Shown in pieces: positions 1 through 12,722 of a DNA stretch of 42,431 nt. A program made the position numbers and the translations under genes. Below the pieces are notes generated by a model. That model searched no databases. It was not told the origin of the DNA and was given only the letters and a program-made list of their open reading frames with translations. Source of the stretch: CAVWXT01 sp963759115 (GTDB taxonomy: Bacteria; Planctomycetota; Planctomycetia; Pirellulales; Thermoguttaceae). Each line of letters starts with the position of its first letter. Position 1 is the first letter of the stretch. The stretch is from assembly GCA_963759115.1 (NCBI GenBank), contig CAVWXT010000015.1, forward strand, positions 1 to 42,431, in the 5' to 3' direction.

Positions 1-41
1 GGGAAAGAGTTTTGGTCTTCATGGTTCAATTCTCCTTGTTT

Positions 42-1068
42 TCAGTCAATGCTGAGGACTGTCTGTAATGCCGCGTTTGCCTTTTTGGTTTCAACGGCCT
101 TCAGCAGACAGCAATGCTTGTACTTCTTCCCACTCCCGCACGGACAGGGAGCGTTTCGACCGTATCTCAGGCGGCGCGAGGACGTCAGTTTCAGCAGGGA
201 CACTGTGTCCTGATGGAACATCTTCCGGAGCATTGCGTACAATTGAGGATCCCTTCTTTTGCAGCAAGTCCGGCGACTTGAAGAAATACTCCGCTAGGAC
301 CGCGAAGAATTCGTGTTCGTTCGTGTATGCGTAACTGTTGATGTAGGAACGATTCCTGGGAGGATGGGAAAGTTCCCGTTTGACGTATTGCACCCAATGC
401 TTAACTGCCTGCCAGGGAATCTCCGGCGGCAGGCCGTGTTCGACCTCCTCTTGCTCTACCAGGTGCGTGAACTCATGAATACCCACGTTGTCCTTGCTCG
501 ACGGGCTATCGAACCCCGCGAGGAGAGACGGCTTGGAAAGAATCATCACACCGCGGAGGTACTTCAGGCCGACCATGCCAAGAATGTTCTCGTCGGCGTT
601 CCCTGTTGTTTGATACTCCTCCCCGAACGAGTTGGGGTAGACAAGCACTTCACCCAGTCGATGGTATTCCCAATCGTGGAACCCGAAGATGGGGATCACC
701 GCACTGGCGGCAACCAAAACCCGAACGGTGTCATCGAGCTCGGTCCGGATGCCAGTGATCCGGACCTCATCGAGGAAAACTTTTACGAGCTGTCGAAATC
801 GTTCTTTCTCATGGTCTGGCAGTGCTCGGAAAAAGGCGACGTGAGATTGAAGTACCTGTTCCCACGAAGCGGGGAACGGCTGTTTCATAATCCTCAACCG
901 CCGGAGGCATCGCCGCCGAACCAACCAGTAGATGAATGGACAGAGGCCCAGCGAAAGAAGCACAGGAGGCCAAAACCAGCCCGCAACCGCGGCGGTCACT
1001 GCCGTCGCACCAGCAAGCGCGAAGGCATGGTTGCGGTTTCGGCGATTGTTCTCTAGGGTCACCAGCAT
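42..1068 (-). CDS. M90/MtfA-like zinc peptidase with C-terminal SEC-C motif (one frameshift)
   Basis: Predicted zinc-dependent peptidase of the MtfA/M90 family. An N-terminal hydrophobic stretch (about residues 15-45 from the chosen start) precedes the peptidase domain, which shows HEFTH followed downstream by an EHEFFAVLAEYF segment typical of the third zinc ligand region. The start at 1068 is the ATG just before the first hydrophobic region; the longer open frame upstream overlaps zwf and the phosphoketolase stub and is not protein-like. Near 245-250 the frame changes: removing one G from a GGG run restores KKDPQLYAMLRKMF, which continues to a SEC-C zinc motif (GRNAPCPCGSGKKYKHCC) and a stop at 42. 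The total length fits exactly one extra base. It is the last gene of the minus-strand cluster. In E. coli MtfA modulates glucose uptake through Mlc, which makes its place beside sugar genes suggestive, but no such link can be read from the sequence. Confidence 0.85.
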
Positions 1069-1127
1069 GGTCGTCTGCTCTTGGCAAGAATGGCTAATTC
1101 GCTTTCCGCAACGTGATCGGTTAGCGT

Positions 1128-1298
1128 CTACGGCCGCTTCAGCAGCGGATTGTCGTAGAGATAACTCTGGCCGACCGACAGATACCTGGCGGTGCGCCAG
1201 TAGGCATCCCTTTCCTTGGGACAGGCGGGGCCTCGGCATTGCTGGCCCGGCCAGCCACAAGCAAGGCGGGCAAGTCGTACCGGAGCAGAGTGCATCAT
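1128..1298 (-). pseudogene. Phosphoketolase (xfp) 5' stub
   Basis: A 56-codon reading frame whose last 27 residues match the extreme N-terminus of xylulose-5-phosphate/fructose-6-phosphate phosphoketolase: DAYWRTARYLSVGQSYLYDN followed by PLLKRP and a stop. A full enzyme has roughly 790 residues, so only the first few percent is left. The ATG (1298-1296) overlaps the zwf stop as ATGA, so the operon junction zwf-xfp is preserved although the enzyme is gone. No further phosphoketolase sequence is visible between 1128 and the peptidase start at 1068. The enzyme would have split xylulose-5-phosphate into acetyl phosphate and glyceraldehyde-3-phosphate. The N-terminal match is strong for so short a piece; that it is a deletion remnant is inferred. 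Confidence 0.75.
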
Positions 1299-2693
1299 GA
1301 CGATGCCTCCTTGGGCTTGGGATTGTGCCAGCTGCCGTCTGCTGCGATGAGCGCGTCAGCCTCTTTCGGCCCCCAACTGCCGCGCTTGTAGGGGCGGGTC
1401 CGGTGGTGGGTCTTAAGAACTGGCTCGACCACCGCCCAGGCGGCCTCAACCGCGTCCTCACGGGTGAAGAGCGCGCCGTCGCCGGCCATGGCGTCGCCCA
1501 AGAGCCGCTCGTAGGGCGATTCCTCTCCCGGCTGTTCTTCGACCAGGTAGAGTTCTCGCTGGTCGCCGACGAACTCCTTCCCTGCGCGCTTGACGCGAGC
1601 GGCCAGCGCGACGGCGGAACTGGGGGAGAGCCGGAATCGCAGATAGTTGGCCCGGCCGGTCGCCGGCGCTGAGTCGGCGAAAAGCTCCTGCGGCGGCGGC
1701 TTCAACTCCACCAGGACCTCGTGCACCGTTTCGGCCAGGCATTTGCCGGAGCGCAGGTACCAGGGCACCCCCTCCCAACGCCACGAGTCGATGAAAAGCC
1801 GCAGGGCGCAGAAAGTCTCGACGTCGGAGTTCTTCGCCACGTTCGGCTCTTTCCGGTAGCCGGCGTACTGGCCGCGCACCAGGTCGTCGGGCTTCAGAGG
1901 GCGCATGGCCTGGAAGACCTTGGCTTTCTCGCTATGCACGGCTCCAAAGCCCCGATAGGCCGGCGGCTCCATGGCCAAGCAGCGCGACGACCTGGAAGAG
2001 GTGGTTCTGGATCACGTCGCGCAGACAGCCGGCGGTTTCGTAAAACGCGCCGCGGTTCTCCACGCCGAAATCCTCGGATAGGGTTATCTGGACGCTGGCC
2101 ACGTAGTTGCGGTTCCAGATCGGCTCCAGGAACGAATTGGCGAAGCGGAAATAGAGGATATTCATGATCGCCTCCTTCCCGAGGAAGTGGTCGATGCGGA
2201 AGATCGAGTCTTCCGGGAACACCGACCTCGCGACGCGGTTGAGCTCTCGCGCAGAGGCCAGGTCGCGTCCGAACGGCTTTTCGACGATGACGCGTGCATG
2301 ATCGGCCAAGTCCGCGGCGCCGAGCCCTGTGATCACCGTCGGGAAGAGCGAGGGCGGGATGGCGAGGTAGTGCGCCGGGCGCCGAGCGCGACCCAGCGCC
2401 TCCTTTATCTTCGTGAACGTGCCCCGGTCGTTATAGTCCCCGCTCACGTAACTGAGCAGGGACAGAAGATGGTGGAGGGCGCGTTGGTTATCGATCCCGC
2501 CCGATCGCTTGATGCTGTCCTTCACGCGATTGCGCAGATGCGCCAGACTCCACTTCGGGGAGGCGACGCCGATGACCGGGACCTTCAGGGCGCCTCGTTT
2601 CGCCATCGCATAGAGCGCCGGGAAGATCATCTTGTGGGCGAGATCGCCCGTCACACCGAAGAGCACCAGCGCGTCCGAACGAGAGGCGGTCAT
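1295..2693 (-). CDS. zwf: Glucose-6-phosphate 1-dehydrogenase (one frameshift)
   Basis: Cytoplasmic enzyme oxidising glucose-6-phosphate to 6-phosphogluconolactone with NAD(P)+, the entry to the oxidative pentose phosphate pathway. The N-terminal nucleotide-binding loop reads LFGVTGDLAHKM, followed by EKPFGRDL and the active-site signature RIDHFLGKE. The start at 2693 overlaps the gnd stop as ATGA. Near 1979 the frame changes inside FQVVALL|AMEPPAYRGF: deleting one T restores the family sequence through to the end at 1295. The length is 466 codons plus one base, as expected for a single insertion and close to the usual 460-510 residues. The stop overlaps the ATG of the phosphoketolase stub. 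The gnd-zwf pairing supports the assignment. Confidence 0.93.
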
Positions 2694-3724
2694 GAGGCGC
2701 CTCCTTTGGGGGCGGCAGCCTTTTCCACGTGACCGCCGAACGCGTAACGCATCGCTGATAGCACCTTGTCGGCGAAATCGGCCTCGCCGCGCGAGCTGAA
2801 ACGATCGTAGAGCGCGGCACTGATCACCGGGGCTGGGGCTGACTCGTCGATAGCCGCCATGACCGTCCAGCGGCCCTCGCCTGAATCCGAAACCCGGCCT
2901 TTGAAGTCCGCCAGATCCGGGCTGCCGAGCAGCGCCAGCGCGGTCAAGTCCAGCAGCCATGACGCAATCACGCTGCCGCGGCGCCAGACCTCGGCGATGT
3001 CGGCCAGATTCAGGTCGTACTGATAGTGCTCGGGGTGGCGCAGCGGGGTGGTCTCGGCATCGGCAGTCCGCCGCTGCTTGCCGGCGTTGGCGTGATGGAG
3101 GATGTTCAGCCCCTCCGCGTAGGCGGCCATGACGCCGTACTCGATCCCATTGTGGACCATCTTGACGAAGTGGCCGGCGCCGGCCGGCCCGCAGTGCAGG
3201 TAGCCGTGCTCTGCGGTGCCGCTTACCTTCTCCCGCCCCGGCGTGCGAGGCGCCGTCTCGATACCAGGGGCGAGGGCCGCGAAGATCGGGTCGAGACGCC
3301 GGACGGCCGCTTCGTCACCGCCGATCATCAGGCAGTATCCACGGTCCATCCCCCAGACTCCGCCGCTGGTCCCGACGTCCACATAGTGAATGCCTTTCGG
3401 TTTCAGTTCGGCGTCACGGCGGATGTCATCGTGGTAGTAGGAGTTGCCGCCGTCGATGACCACGTCGTCGCGTTCGAGGAGCGGGACAAGGGCCTTCAGC
3501 GTTGGATCGACCGCGGCCGCCGGCACCATCATCCAGACGGCGCGGGGCTTGCTCAGCTTATGCACAAAGTCTTCGAGCGACGTTGCCCCGACCGCCCCCT
3601 CTTTGACGAGTGCCTGGACGGTTTCCGGATGGATGTCGTAAACGACGCACTGGTGACCGGCCCGCAGAAGGCGCCGCACCATGCTGGATCCCATCCGACC
3701 CAGTCCGATCATGCCAATTTCCAT
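2690..3724 (-). CDS. gnd: 6-phosphogluconate dehydrogenase, decarboxylating (short type)
   Basis: Oxidative decarboxylation of 6-phosphogluconate to ribulose-5-phosphate. The intact 344-residue protein is of the short (YqeC/GntZ-like) class rather than the 470-residue form. Visible features are the N-terminal dinucleotide-binding loop MIGLGRMGSSM, the substrate loop GTSGGVWGMDRGYCLMIGG, and the catalytic region HFVKMVHNGIEYG with the conserved Lys, Asn and Glu. The start is supported by AAGGA seven bases upstream. It is the first clearly intact gene of the gnd-zwf-xfp sub-operon; about 140 bases separate it from the PRC-barrel gene upstream. No frameshift is present. Confidence 0.95.
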   Translation of the reverse strand: MEIGMIGLGRMGSSMVRRLLRAGHQCVVYDIHPETVQALVKEGAVGATSLEDFVHKLSKPRAVWMMVPAAAVDPTLKALVPLLERDDVVIDGGNSYYHDDIRRDAELKPKGIHYVDVGTSGGVWGMDRGYCLMIGGDEAAVRRLDPIFAALAPGIETAPRTPGREKVSGTAEHGYLHCGPAGAGHFVKMVHNGIEYGVMAAYAEGLNILHHANAGKQRRTADAETTPLRHPEHYQYDLNLADIAEVWRRGSVIASWLLDLTALALLGSPDLADFKGRVSDSGEGRWTVMAAIDESAPAPVISAALYDRFSSRGEADFADKVLSAMRYAFGGHVEKAAAPKGGAS

Positions 3725-3864
3725 GTGATGTTCCTTCGTCTTTCAAGCCACTCCCCCGGGGCCGGCACCAGGAGTTCTGGTATTCCACGTGCGACCACCT
3801 GAGAGTTATCCGGCTCACGGTCGAGCAAGTCACGCACGCAAGAAAGCCCTTTCTCGTGTTTGCT

Positions 3865-4635
3865 TCAACGGGGACGATCCCTGGCAGCCGGTTCCTCGAT
3901 CCAGTATCCCAGGCGATCGTAATGCAGGTACAGTCCGGTCTCATAATCCCGCGTTGGCAGAGACTCCATCCTGTATTCCGGTGACCGCCTGATGGTCTCG
4001 CGGGAAAGATTGACGAAGACTTTCGACTCGCTCCAACTAACGCGCTCGATCCATTGCGGCGAAAGCAGGACCTGTTGTCCCGGCCACCAGTTCCGTGTAT
4101 CGACGATTAGATAACGAATCGCCCACGTCTCGTCGTCGATGATGAAATCCTCGACGTGGCCAATCTCGCCGTCTGCGGCTTGGATGTGATAGCCACTTAC
4201 ATCGTGAGTGCTGCGCAAATGAGGATCCCACGCTTTCTCAGTTTGGGTGGATTCCCGTCGTTTTTCACGGTCACGCACCGGGTAGGGAGAATGGCCCCAC
4301 GCGTACGGGCCGCTCCAATACACGGGCCATCCATAGTATTCGACGTACCCCTCCTCGAATTGTCGCGAGACGGGCCTGTCACTGTCCAAGGATGGACTGT
4401 CCTCGATCTGCTGTTTGGTCAAGGCGACGGCGATGTGGTGCTGTTCTTTATTCACGGCGCCCAGCGCATGCGGGGAGATCAACACCTGCCTGTCCGAAAG
4501 CCAGTTTCCTGTGTCAGCGACGAGATAGCGAATCGTCCAGTGGCGGTCATCGAAGTAGAATTCTTTGACCTTCCCTATTTCCCCGTCCAGGCTGTCCAGG
4601 TTGTAACCCTTTAGTGTTTTGGCTTTGTTTAGCAT
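3865..4635 (-). CDS. Protein with two PRC-barrel domains
   Basis: A 256-residue protein with two PRC-barrel repeats. The first (about residues 5-75) contains LDGEIGKVKEFYFDDRHW and IRYLVADTGNWL; the second (about 140-215) contains ADGEIGHVEDFIIDDETW and IRYLIVDTRNWW. A Tyr/Trp-rich linker lies between them. PRC-barrels occur in RimM and photosynthetic reaction-centre H subunits, and in many small stress-related proteins of unknown role. The start at 4635 is preferred because GAAAGGAG lies just upstream; a longer frame to 4947 is not protein-like. There is no signal peptide, so it is probably cytoplasmic. It sits between a truncated ATPase and gnd. Function unknown. Confidence 0.88.
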   Translation of the reverse strand: MLNKAKTLKGYNLDSLDGEIGKVKEFYFDDRHWTIRYLVADTGNWLSDRQVLISPHALGAVNKEQHHIAVALTKQQIEDSPSLDSDRPVSRQFEEGYVEYYGWPVYWSGPYAWGHSPYPVRDREKRRESTQTEKAWDPHLRSTHDVSGYHIQAADGEIGHVEDFIIDDETWAIRYLIVDTRNWWPGQQVLLSPQWIERVSWSESKVFVNLSRETIRRSPEYRMESLPTRDYETGLYLHYDRLGYWIEEPAARDRPR

Positions 4636-4772
4636 GATAGCGCTCCTTTCGTCCTTTGAGTCTTGTTTTGGTCCGCTGTTGCCGTCGGGCTGACAGCGCG
4701 GTTGAGAAATCGGTTTCACCGCGATCCGCACGGGTGCCAACACTCCTATTGCGCCGGCGGAGGGCGGCTTCG

Positions 4773-5332
4773 CTATGGTGGACTGCGCGTGGCGGGCAAC
4801 GATTCGCCCGTCAGCGCGAACTGGTCCAGCTCCACCGGGTCGCCCGCCAGCACCGCGCATCCGCCGGAACGATGTCGCCCAGCCGCACGCGGATGAGGTC
4901 GCCCGGAACAAGCTCGCGTGCAGCGGGGGTGGTCCACTTCCCATCACGTTTCACCCGAGCCTTGATCGCCAGCTTGGCCTTCAGTGCGGCGATGGCGTTG
5001 CCCGCCTGGGGTTCTTCGCAGAATCCGACCATGGCGTTGGAGACAAGCAGAAGGAGGATGATGAAAAAATCCGGCCAGTGCCGGGCTACCGCCGAAAGGA
5101 TCACCGCCGTTTCGATCATCCAGGGGATGGGACCCCAAAAATAGGTGAGGAATTTCAGGAAGGGATTGGTTTTCTGTTCTTCAATCTCGTTAGGACCATA
5201 TTGGGTCAGCCGTTTCTGCGCCTCGGCTTGACTGAGGCCGTCCGGCGACGACCCCAATTGCCTCTCCACCTCCGGCATGGGAAGGGATTTCAGATCTTCC
5301 TTCAACTGGGACTTGCTTGCGACTATTGTCAT
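4773..5332 (-). pseudogene. P-type cation ATPase, N-terminal stub
   Basis: The 5' end of a P-type ATPase resembling plasma-membrane H+-ATPases (type IIIA). It has a good ribosome site (GGAGGAC) before the ATG at 5332, a cytoplasmic N-terminus (LTQYGPNEIEEQKTNPFLKF), the first membrane hairpin and the start of the actuator domain (RELVPGDLIRVRLGDIVPAD). Around 4840 one base must be shifted to continue into ALTGESLPATR, after which an in-frame TAG stops the protein at 4773. The actuator TGES motif is therefore present. The phosphorylation site DKTGT, the nucleotide-binding domain and the remaining membrane helices (over 600 residues) are absent. The body of the gene has been lost, not just frameshifted. 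Confidence 0.85.
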
Positions 5333-5447
5333 AATGACTGTCCTCCGATCCTTGTTACACCGACCGGGTCCTTCGCGCCTCAGTCGGACAATTCGCTCAC
5401 CCGTCTCTCCGGACACAAGGCAGGACAACAGCGGAGGGCGAGATCGG

Positions 5448-6619
5448 CTACTCCTCCCCACGAATGCCTGGGCTGATGTCCTCGGGGGAGAAGAGTGGGC
5501 CTTTTCCAGAGATCACCGTTGTATGCACATAGCGCATCCGCAATTCCGAACGCAGTTGCCCCAGCGGAGGCGGCAGAGTGGACTCCATCTTCGCGACCTG
5601 CTGGGCAGATAAGGACGCAGGCCCGCGCACCAACGCTCGCACAATGATGCTCTTGTCGGTGCGGCTGAATCGAACGTCTGCCAGGTAGGCCCCCGGGTAC
5701 TGAATCAGGTCTGCCTTCAGCACCTTGTGTACAGCCCTTTCGTACAGTTCTTTGGCTACCAACCCATGCAAAGTGGCCGTGAGTACGCCTCCGAGCATCA
5801 AGAGCACGGCCACACTCACTAAGTCTTCCACCAAGACTCCCCTACGCAGCTTGTTGCCCTTTGTGATGTGGCGAAACCCGTTCAAATAAAAAACTACCGA
5901 AGACGCAAACTGGATGCCTACGATGTTGGCCAGGGTCAATAGAAGGGCCCCGCCCGACAAGGCAAACTCACCGCGTGCCAGGAACATGCCGCACGTTGAC
6001 AGCGGCGGCACCAAGGCCGTCGCGATGGCGACCCCAACAAAGGCTATGCTGAGTCTCGGGGAGATTACCGCATAGGCTCCCGCAGCGCCGCCTCCGAGCG
6101 CAATCATCAAGTCAAACAAGTTGGGCGCTGTCCGTTCCATCATCTCTCTGGAGGGCGGGATTTCCTTATTGAAGAAACCGATCACCCAGGCGGTGACGAA
6201 GACGACTAGGCCCGCCGACGATTACGCGGTCGAAGCCTTCCTGAGAAGGCGGCTATTGCCGTCCACCAAGGCAAGGCCCATTCCCAAGAGCGGCCCTAGC
6301 AACATCGCGATAACCATAGCTCCGATCACTACCGCGGCGCTATCAGCCAGCAAGCCGTAGGAGGCGACAATCGTTGCCAGTATGTTCATCACCACATAAG
6401 CCTGATCAAATGAAGAATTCTCAGCCACACTGGAACGAGCGGCCGCCCTGTGCAGTTCCCTCTCTGCGTTCACTTGTTCTCGCAACTTCCACATCGGCGT
6501 TTTCCTGATGTCGGCGACTTCGAAGCCGAACATGATGTCGACAGGTCCGCTTTGCCGCCACGATCGAGCGGTACCGGCGCATCGGCGACATTCCCGCCGT
6601 TCTCAGTGAGTTCGGACAT
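5448..6619 (-). CDS. DUF389-family membrane protein (frameshift near start, in-frame TAA)
   Basis: Multi-pass membrane protein of the DUF389 ('uncharacterized hydrophobic domain', TIGR00271-like) family. The segments LADSAAVVIGAMVIAMLLGP and ISPRLSIAFVGVAIATALVP are family hallmarks, followed by further helices and a soluble C-terminal domain. Two disruptions are seen. An in-frame TAA at 6224-6222 separates the first helices from the rest without a frame change. A one-base loss near 6535 separates the likely true start (ATG at 6619, AAGGAG upstream, MSELTENGG) from the conserved MFGFEVADIRKTPMW. The length (390 codons minus one base) matches one missing base. The role of the family is unknown. 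Either the gene is decaying or the window carries sequence errors here. Confidence 0.8.
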
Positions 6620-6637
6620 TGTGGGACTCCTTAGGTT

Positions 6638-8287
<1,650 letters not shown>

Positions 8288-8289
8288 GC

Positions 8290-9312
8290 TCATGTCCTTT
8301 CCATCGCGGCATTGTATTCGCCACGGCGCGCAGCCCGGTTGCACCTGGCTCGATGATACAGAGCTTGCTGTGCCGCCAACACGTGGGCCTCCTCGCCTTG
8401 CCAAATCTCCAAAGCCGGTTGCTGGATGGCGCGGGCAAACGAAAACGCCAACGCCCAAGGCAGTCGCGACTTGAATCTGACATTCATGGCATTCAAACGG
8501 GCCGAGGCCAGTTCGCCGGATTGGCCGCCCGACAAGAACGCAATCCCCGGAACGGCAGCGGGGACGGCTCGCAAGAGACACCTCACCGTGGCGTCGGCCA
8601 CCTCGTCCACCGGTTCTTGCTTGGGGCAGGTCAATCCCGGAAGCACCATGTTGGGCTTCAGGATCATGCCCTCCAGCGTCACCCGTTGTGTGTAAAGCTG
8701 GTTGAAAACCGTTCGCAGGACTTCCTCCGTTACCTCGCAGCACCGCTCCAGGGTATGCTCGCCGTCCATGAGCACTTCCGGCTCGACGACGGGGACCAGT
8801 CCGGCTTCCTGGCACAACGCGGCATAGCGAGCCAACGCCTGCGCGTTGGCCTCGATGCAACCCCGGCTGGGAATGCCATCGCCCACGGCAATCACCGCGC
8901 GCCACTTGGCAAAACGGGCGCCCATTTGAGAGTATTCAGCCAGGCGGTCGCGCAATCCGTCCAGACCTTCGGTTATTTTCTCTCCGGGATGACCTGCCAT
9001 GTCCTTTGCACCGGTGTCAACTTTGATGCCGGGAATGATTCCCGCATCGGTGATGACTTTGACAAAGGGAGTGCCATCTTTCTTCTGCTGGCGGATCGTC
9101 TCGTCGTAGAGGATCGCGCCACTAATGCACTCACCGAGACCGGGCGTGGTCACAATCAACTCCCGATAGGCGCGCCGGGCCTCCTCGGTCTGGGGAATCC
9201 CCAACCTGGCAAATCGTTTGTTGCAGGTTGGATTACTTTCATCCATCGCCAGCAGGCCCTTGTCGCCGGCGACCAGCGTCCTCGCAGTGTCTATAAGCTC
9301 TTGCGCATTCAT
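8290..9312 (-). CDS. Fructose-bisphosphate aldolase, class I
   Basis: Cleaves fructose-1,6-bisphosphate to dihydroxyacetone phosphate and glyceraldehyde-3-phosphate through a Schiff base. The 340-residue intact protein shows GLLAMDESNPTCNKRF near the N-terminus, the active-site lysine segment EGMILKPNMVLPG, and the C-terminal phosphate-binding part FLSGGQSGELAS. This is the vertebrate/plant-like class I family, not the DhnA type. The start is ambiguous: 9312 (MNAQELIDTARTL) aligns with the usual N-terminus and lies 29 bases after the glgX stop, while an ATG at 9363 would add 17 residues and overlap glgX. Neither has a strong ribosome site. It sits between glgX and pgi. Confidence 0.92.
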   Translation of the reverse strand: MNAQELIDTARTLVAGDKGLLAMDESNPTCNKRFARLGIPQTEEARRAYRELIVTTPGLGECISGAILYDETIRQQKKDGTPFVKVITDAGIIPGIKVDTGAKDMAGHPGEKITEGLDGLRDRLAEYSQMGARFAKWRAVIAVGDGIPSRGCIEANAQALARYAALCQEAGLVPVVEPEVLMDGEHTLERCCEVTEEVLRTVFNQLYTQRVTLEGMILKPNMVLPGLTCPKQEPVDEVADATVRCLLRAVPAAVPGIAFLSGGQSGELASARLNAMNVRFKSRLPWALAFSFARAIQQPALEIWQGEEAHVLAAQQALYHRARCNRAARRGEYNAAMERT

Positions 9313-9341
9313 TGGGTTGCCGACTTGGTACGCGTCAAAGG

Positions 9342-11500
<2,159 letters not shown>

Positions 11501-11504
<4 letters not shown>

Positions 11505-11650
11505 CGTCGCCATGGGATTCGTGGGGATTCCAGGGGAACGGCAACGCCGCCATGCTGCGGCATGACTCGCGCCGTATAATCCGTGGCCGGGAGTGTTGCG
11601 GGCCTCGGCGCACGATAGGCGTAACCGTTGGCCGCACCCGGTAGTTGCCG
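11501..11650 (-). pseudogene. Second copy of the alpha-glucan phosphorylase 3' tail
   Basis: A 49-codon open stretch ending in TGA that is clearly homologous to the last ~50 codons of the full glgP at 12723-12865. The relic reads RQLPGAANGYAY then DYTARVMPQHGGVAVPLE and PRIPWRR; the full gene, once corrected, reads RQLAGASGGYVY then DYTARVIPHCDGVAVPLE and ARILWQR. By eye about four in five bases match over the last 85 bases, and similarity continues past the stop. No other phosphorylase sequence lies between this tail and the slipin gene. Its stop overlaps the glgX start as ATGA, so it looks like the original operon junction. Confidence 0.8.
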
Positions 11651-11700
11651 GATCCAGAAACGTGATAGTGAGTCTCGACAACACCAACCGTTCATTGAAG

Positions 11701-12624
11701 TCACCCTTGTTCTCTGAGCTCCTCGGCCTTCTCTTTCTTTGCGAGTTCCTGGCCCAATCCCATGGTCAAGGCTGTCACGCCGGCAATACCCCCTAGTTGC
11801 ATGGTTTCCACGGCCGTGCTGGGCACAATTACGATCGTGGCGTTCTCCTTCAAACCCTCATAAAGCATGTTCATAGCCCTCAGATGAAGAGCGATAGGAT
11901 CATTGGCGTAGGTCTTGGCCGCTTCCCCAAACTTCTCCGCCACCTGTCGCTCTGAATCTCCCAGGATCACCCGGGCCTGACGTTCTCTTTCCGCCTGGGC
12001 CTGCATCGACATCGCATCCTGCAAGGCCGAGGGAATCAGTACATCCTTGACCTCCACTGAAATAACATTGATGCCCCATGGCTCGGTGCGCTCATCAATG
12101 ATCCTCTGCAACTCCTTACTAATCTTTTCCCTGCCTTCCAGCATGTCCGAAAGCATGGTCTTGCCGATGACATCACGCAGGGCCGTTTGGGAGGCCCAAC
12201 TTATAGCGCTTTGATAGTCGGCTACATCCAGGGCTGCCTTCTTGGGGTCCAACACTTTCCAGAATAGCACTGCATCTACATCCACCGGGACCGTATCTTT
12301 GGTAAGGGTCTTCTCGGCCTTGAAAGAAGTGGTGATCACTCGGGTGTCAATCCAGTAAGGTATCACGTCGATGACGGGGATAATGAAGAACAGTCCCGGG
12401 CCTTCAAGAGAATGGAATCTGCCTAACCGCAATATCACCGCCCTTTCCCACTGATCTGCAACCTTAATGGCGAGAGAAACGACGAGGGCGATACCAAAGC
12501 CAATGACTCCAATCCACACGCTTGCCATGCTAGCCGTGGCGCTATACGTGGCAAATGCTAATCCTCCGCCAATACCGAGAATGGCGATGAAGATCAATGC
12601 TGCAAAGGAGCTAGTGCTTCTCAT
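11701..12624 (-). CDS. Slipin/stomatin-like SPFH (band 7) membrane protein
   Basis: A 307-residue SPFH-domain protein. Two hydrophobic N-terminal segments (about residues 5-25 and 32-52) anchor it. The band-7 domain follows with VILRLGRFHSLEGPGLFFI, the slipin-typical DVDAVLFWKVLDP and a coiled-coil-prone stretch ending in QAQAERERQARVILGDSE. The start at 12624 is chosen because GGAGG lies eight bases upstream; an ATG 15 bases earlier contains that site. Bacterial slipins scaffold membrane microdomains and often pair with NfeD proteases, but no NfeD gene is seen here. It is inserted between glgP and a duplicated glgP tail and is unrelated to glycogen metabolism by family. Confidence 0.93.
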   Translation of the reverse strand: MRSTSSFAALIFIAILGIGGGLAFATYSATASMASVWIGVIGFGIALVVSLAIKVADQWERAVILRLGRFHSLEGPGLFFIIPVIDVIPYWIDTRVITTSFKAEKTLTKDTVPVDVDAVLFWKVLDPKKAALDVADYQSAISWASQTALRDVIGKTMLSDMLEGREKISKELQRIIDERTEPWGINVISVEVKDVLIPSALQDAMSMQAQAERERQARVILGDSERQVAEKFGEAAKTYANDPIALHLRAMNMLYEGLKENATIVIVPSTAVETMQLGGIAGVTALTMGLGQELAKKEKAEELREQG

Positions 12625-12722
12625 TTCGCTTACCTCCATAAGTTAGGCGTCTGAAAATGATTGCTGCGACCTGGTGTTCCTGAATGTGGCTGTCAATTCC
12701 CAGTCCGCCAGTCAACCGTTAA

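Noticed and set aside
313..1056. Long plus-strand open frame of 247 codons
   Set aside because: It is the antisense shadow of the M90 peptidase gene; no protein-like motifs and no ribosome site.
1960..1995. Programmed ribosomal frameshift in zwf
   Set aside because: No slippery heptamer or conserved stimulatory structure is apparent, and similar one-base changes occur in many unrelated genes here.
8288..8905. N-terminal extension of pgi of about 200 residues
   Set aside because: It overlaps the aldolase gene entirely, is not pgi-like, and a ribosome site supports the start at 8287.
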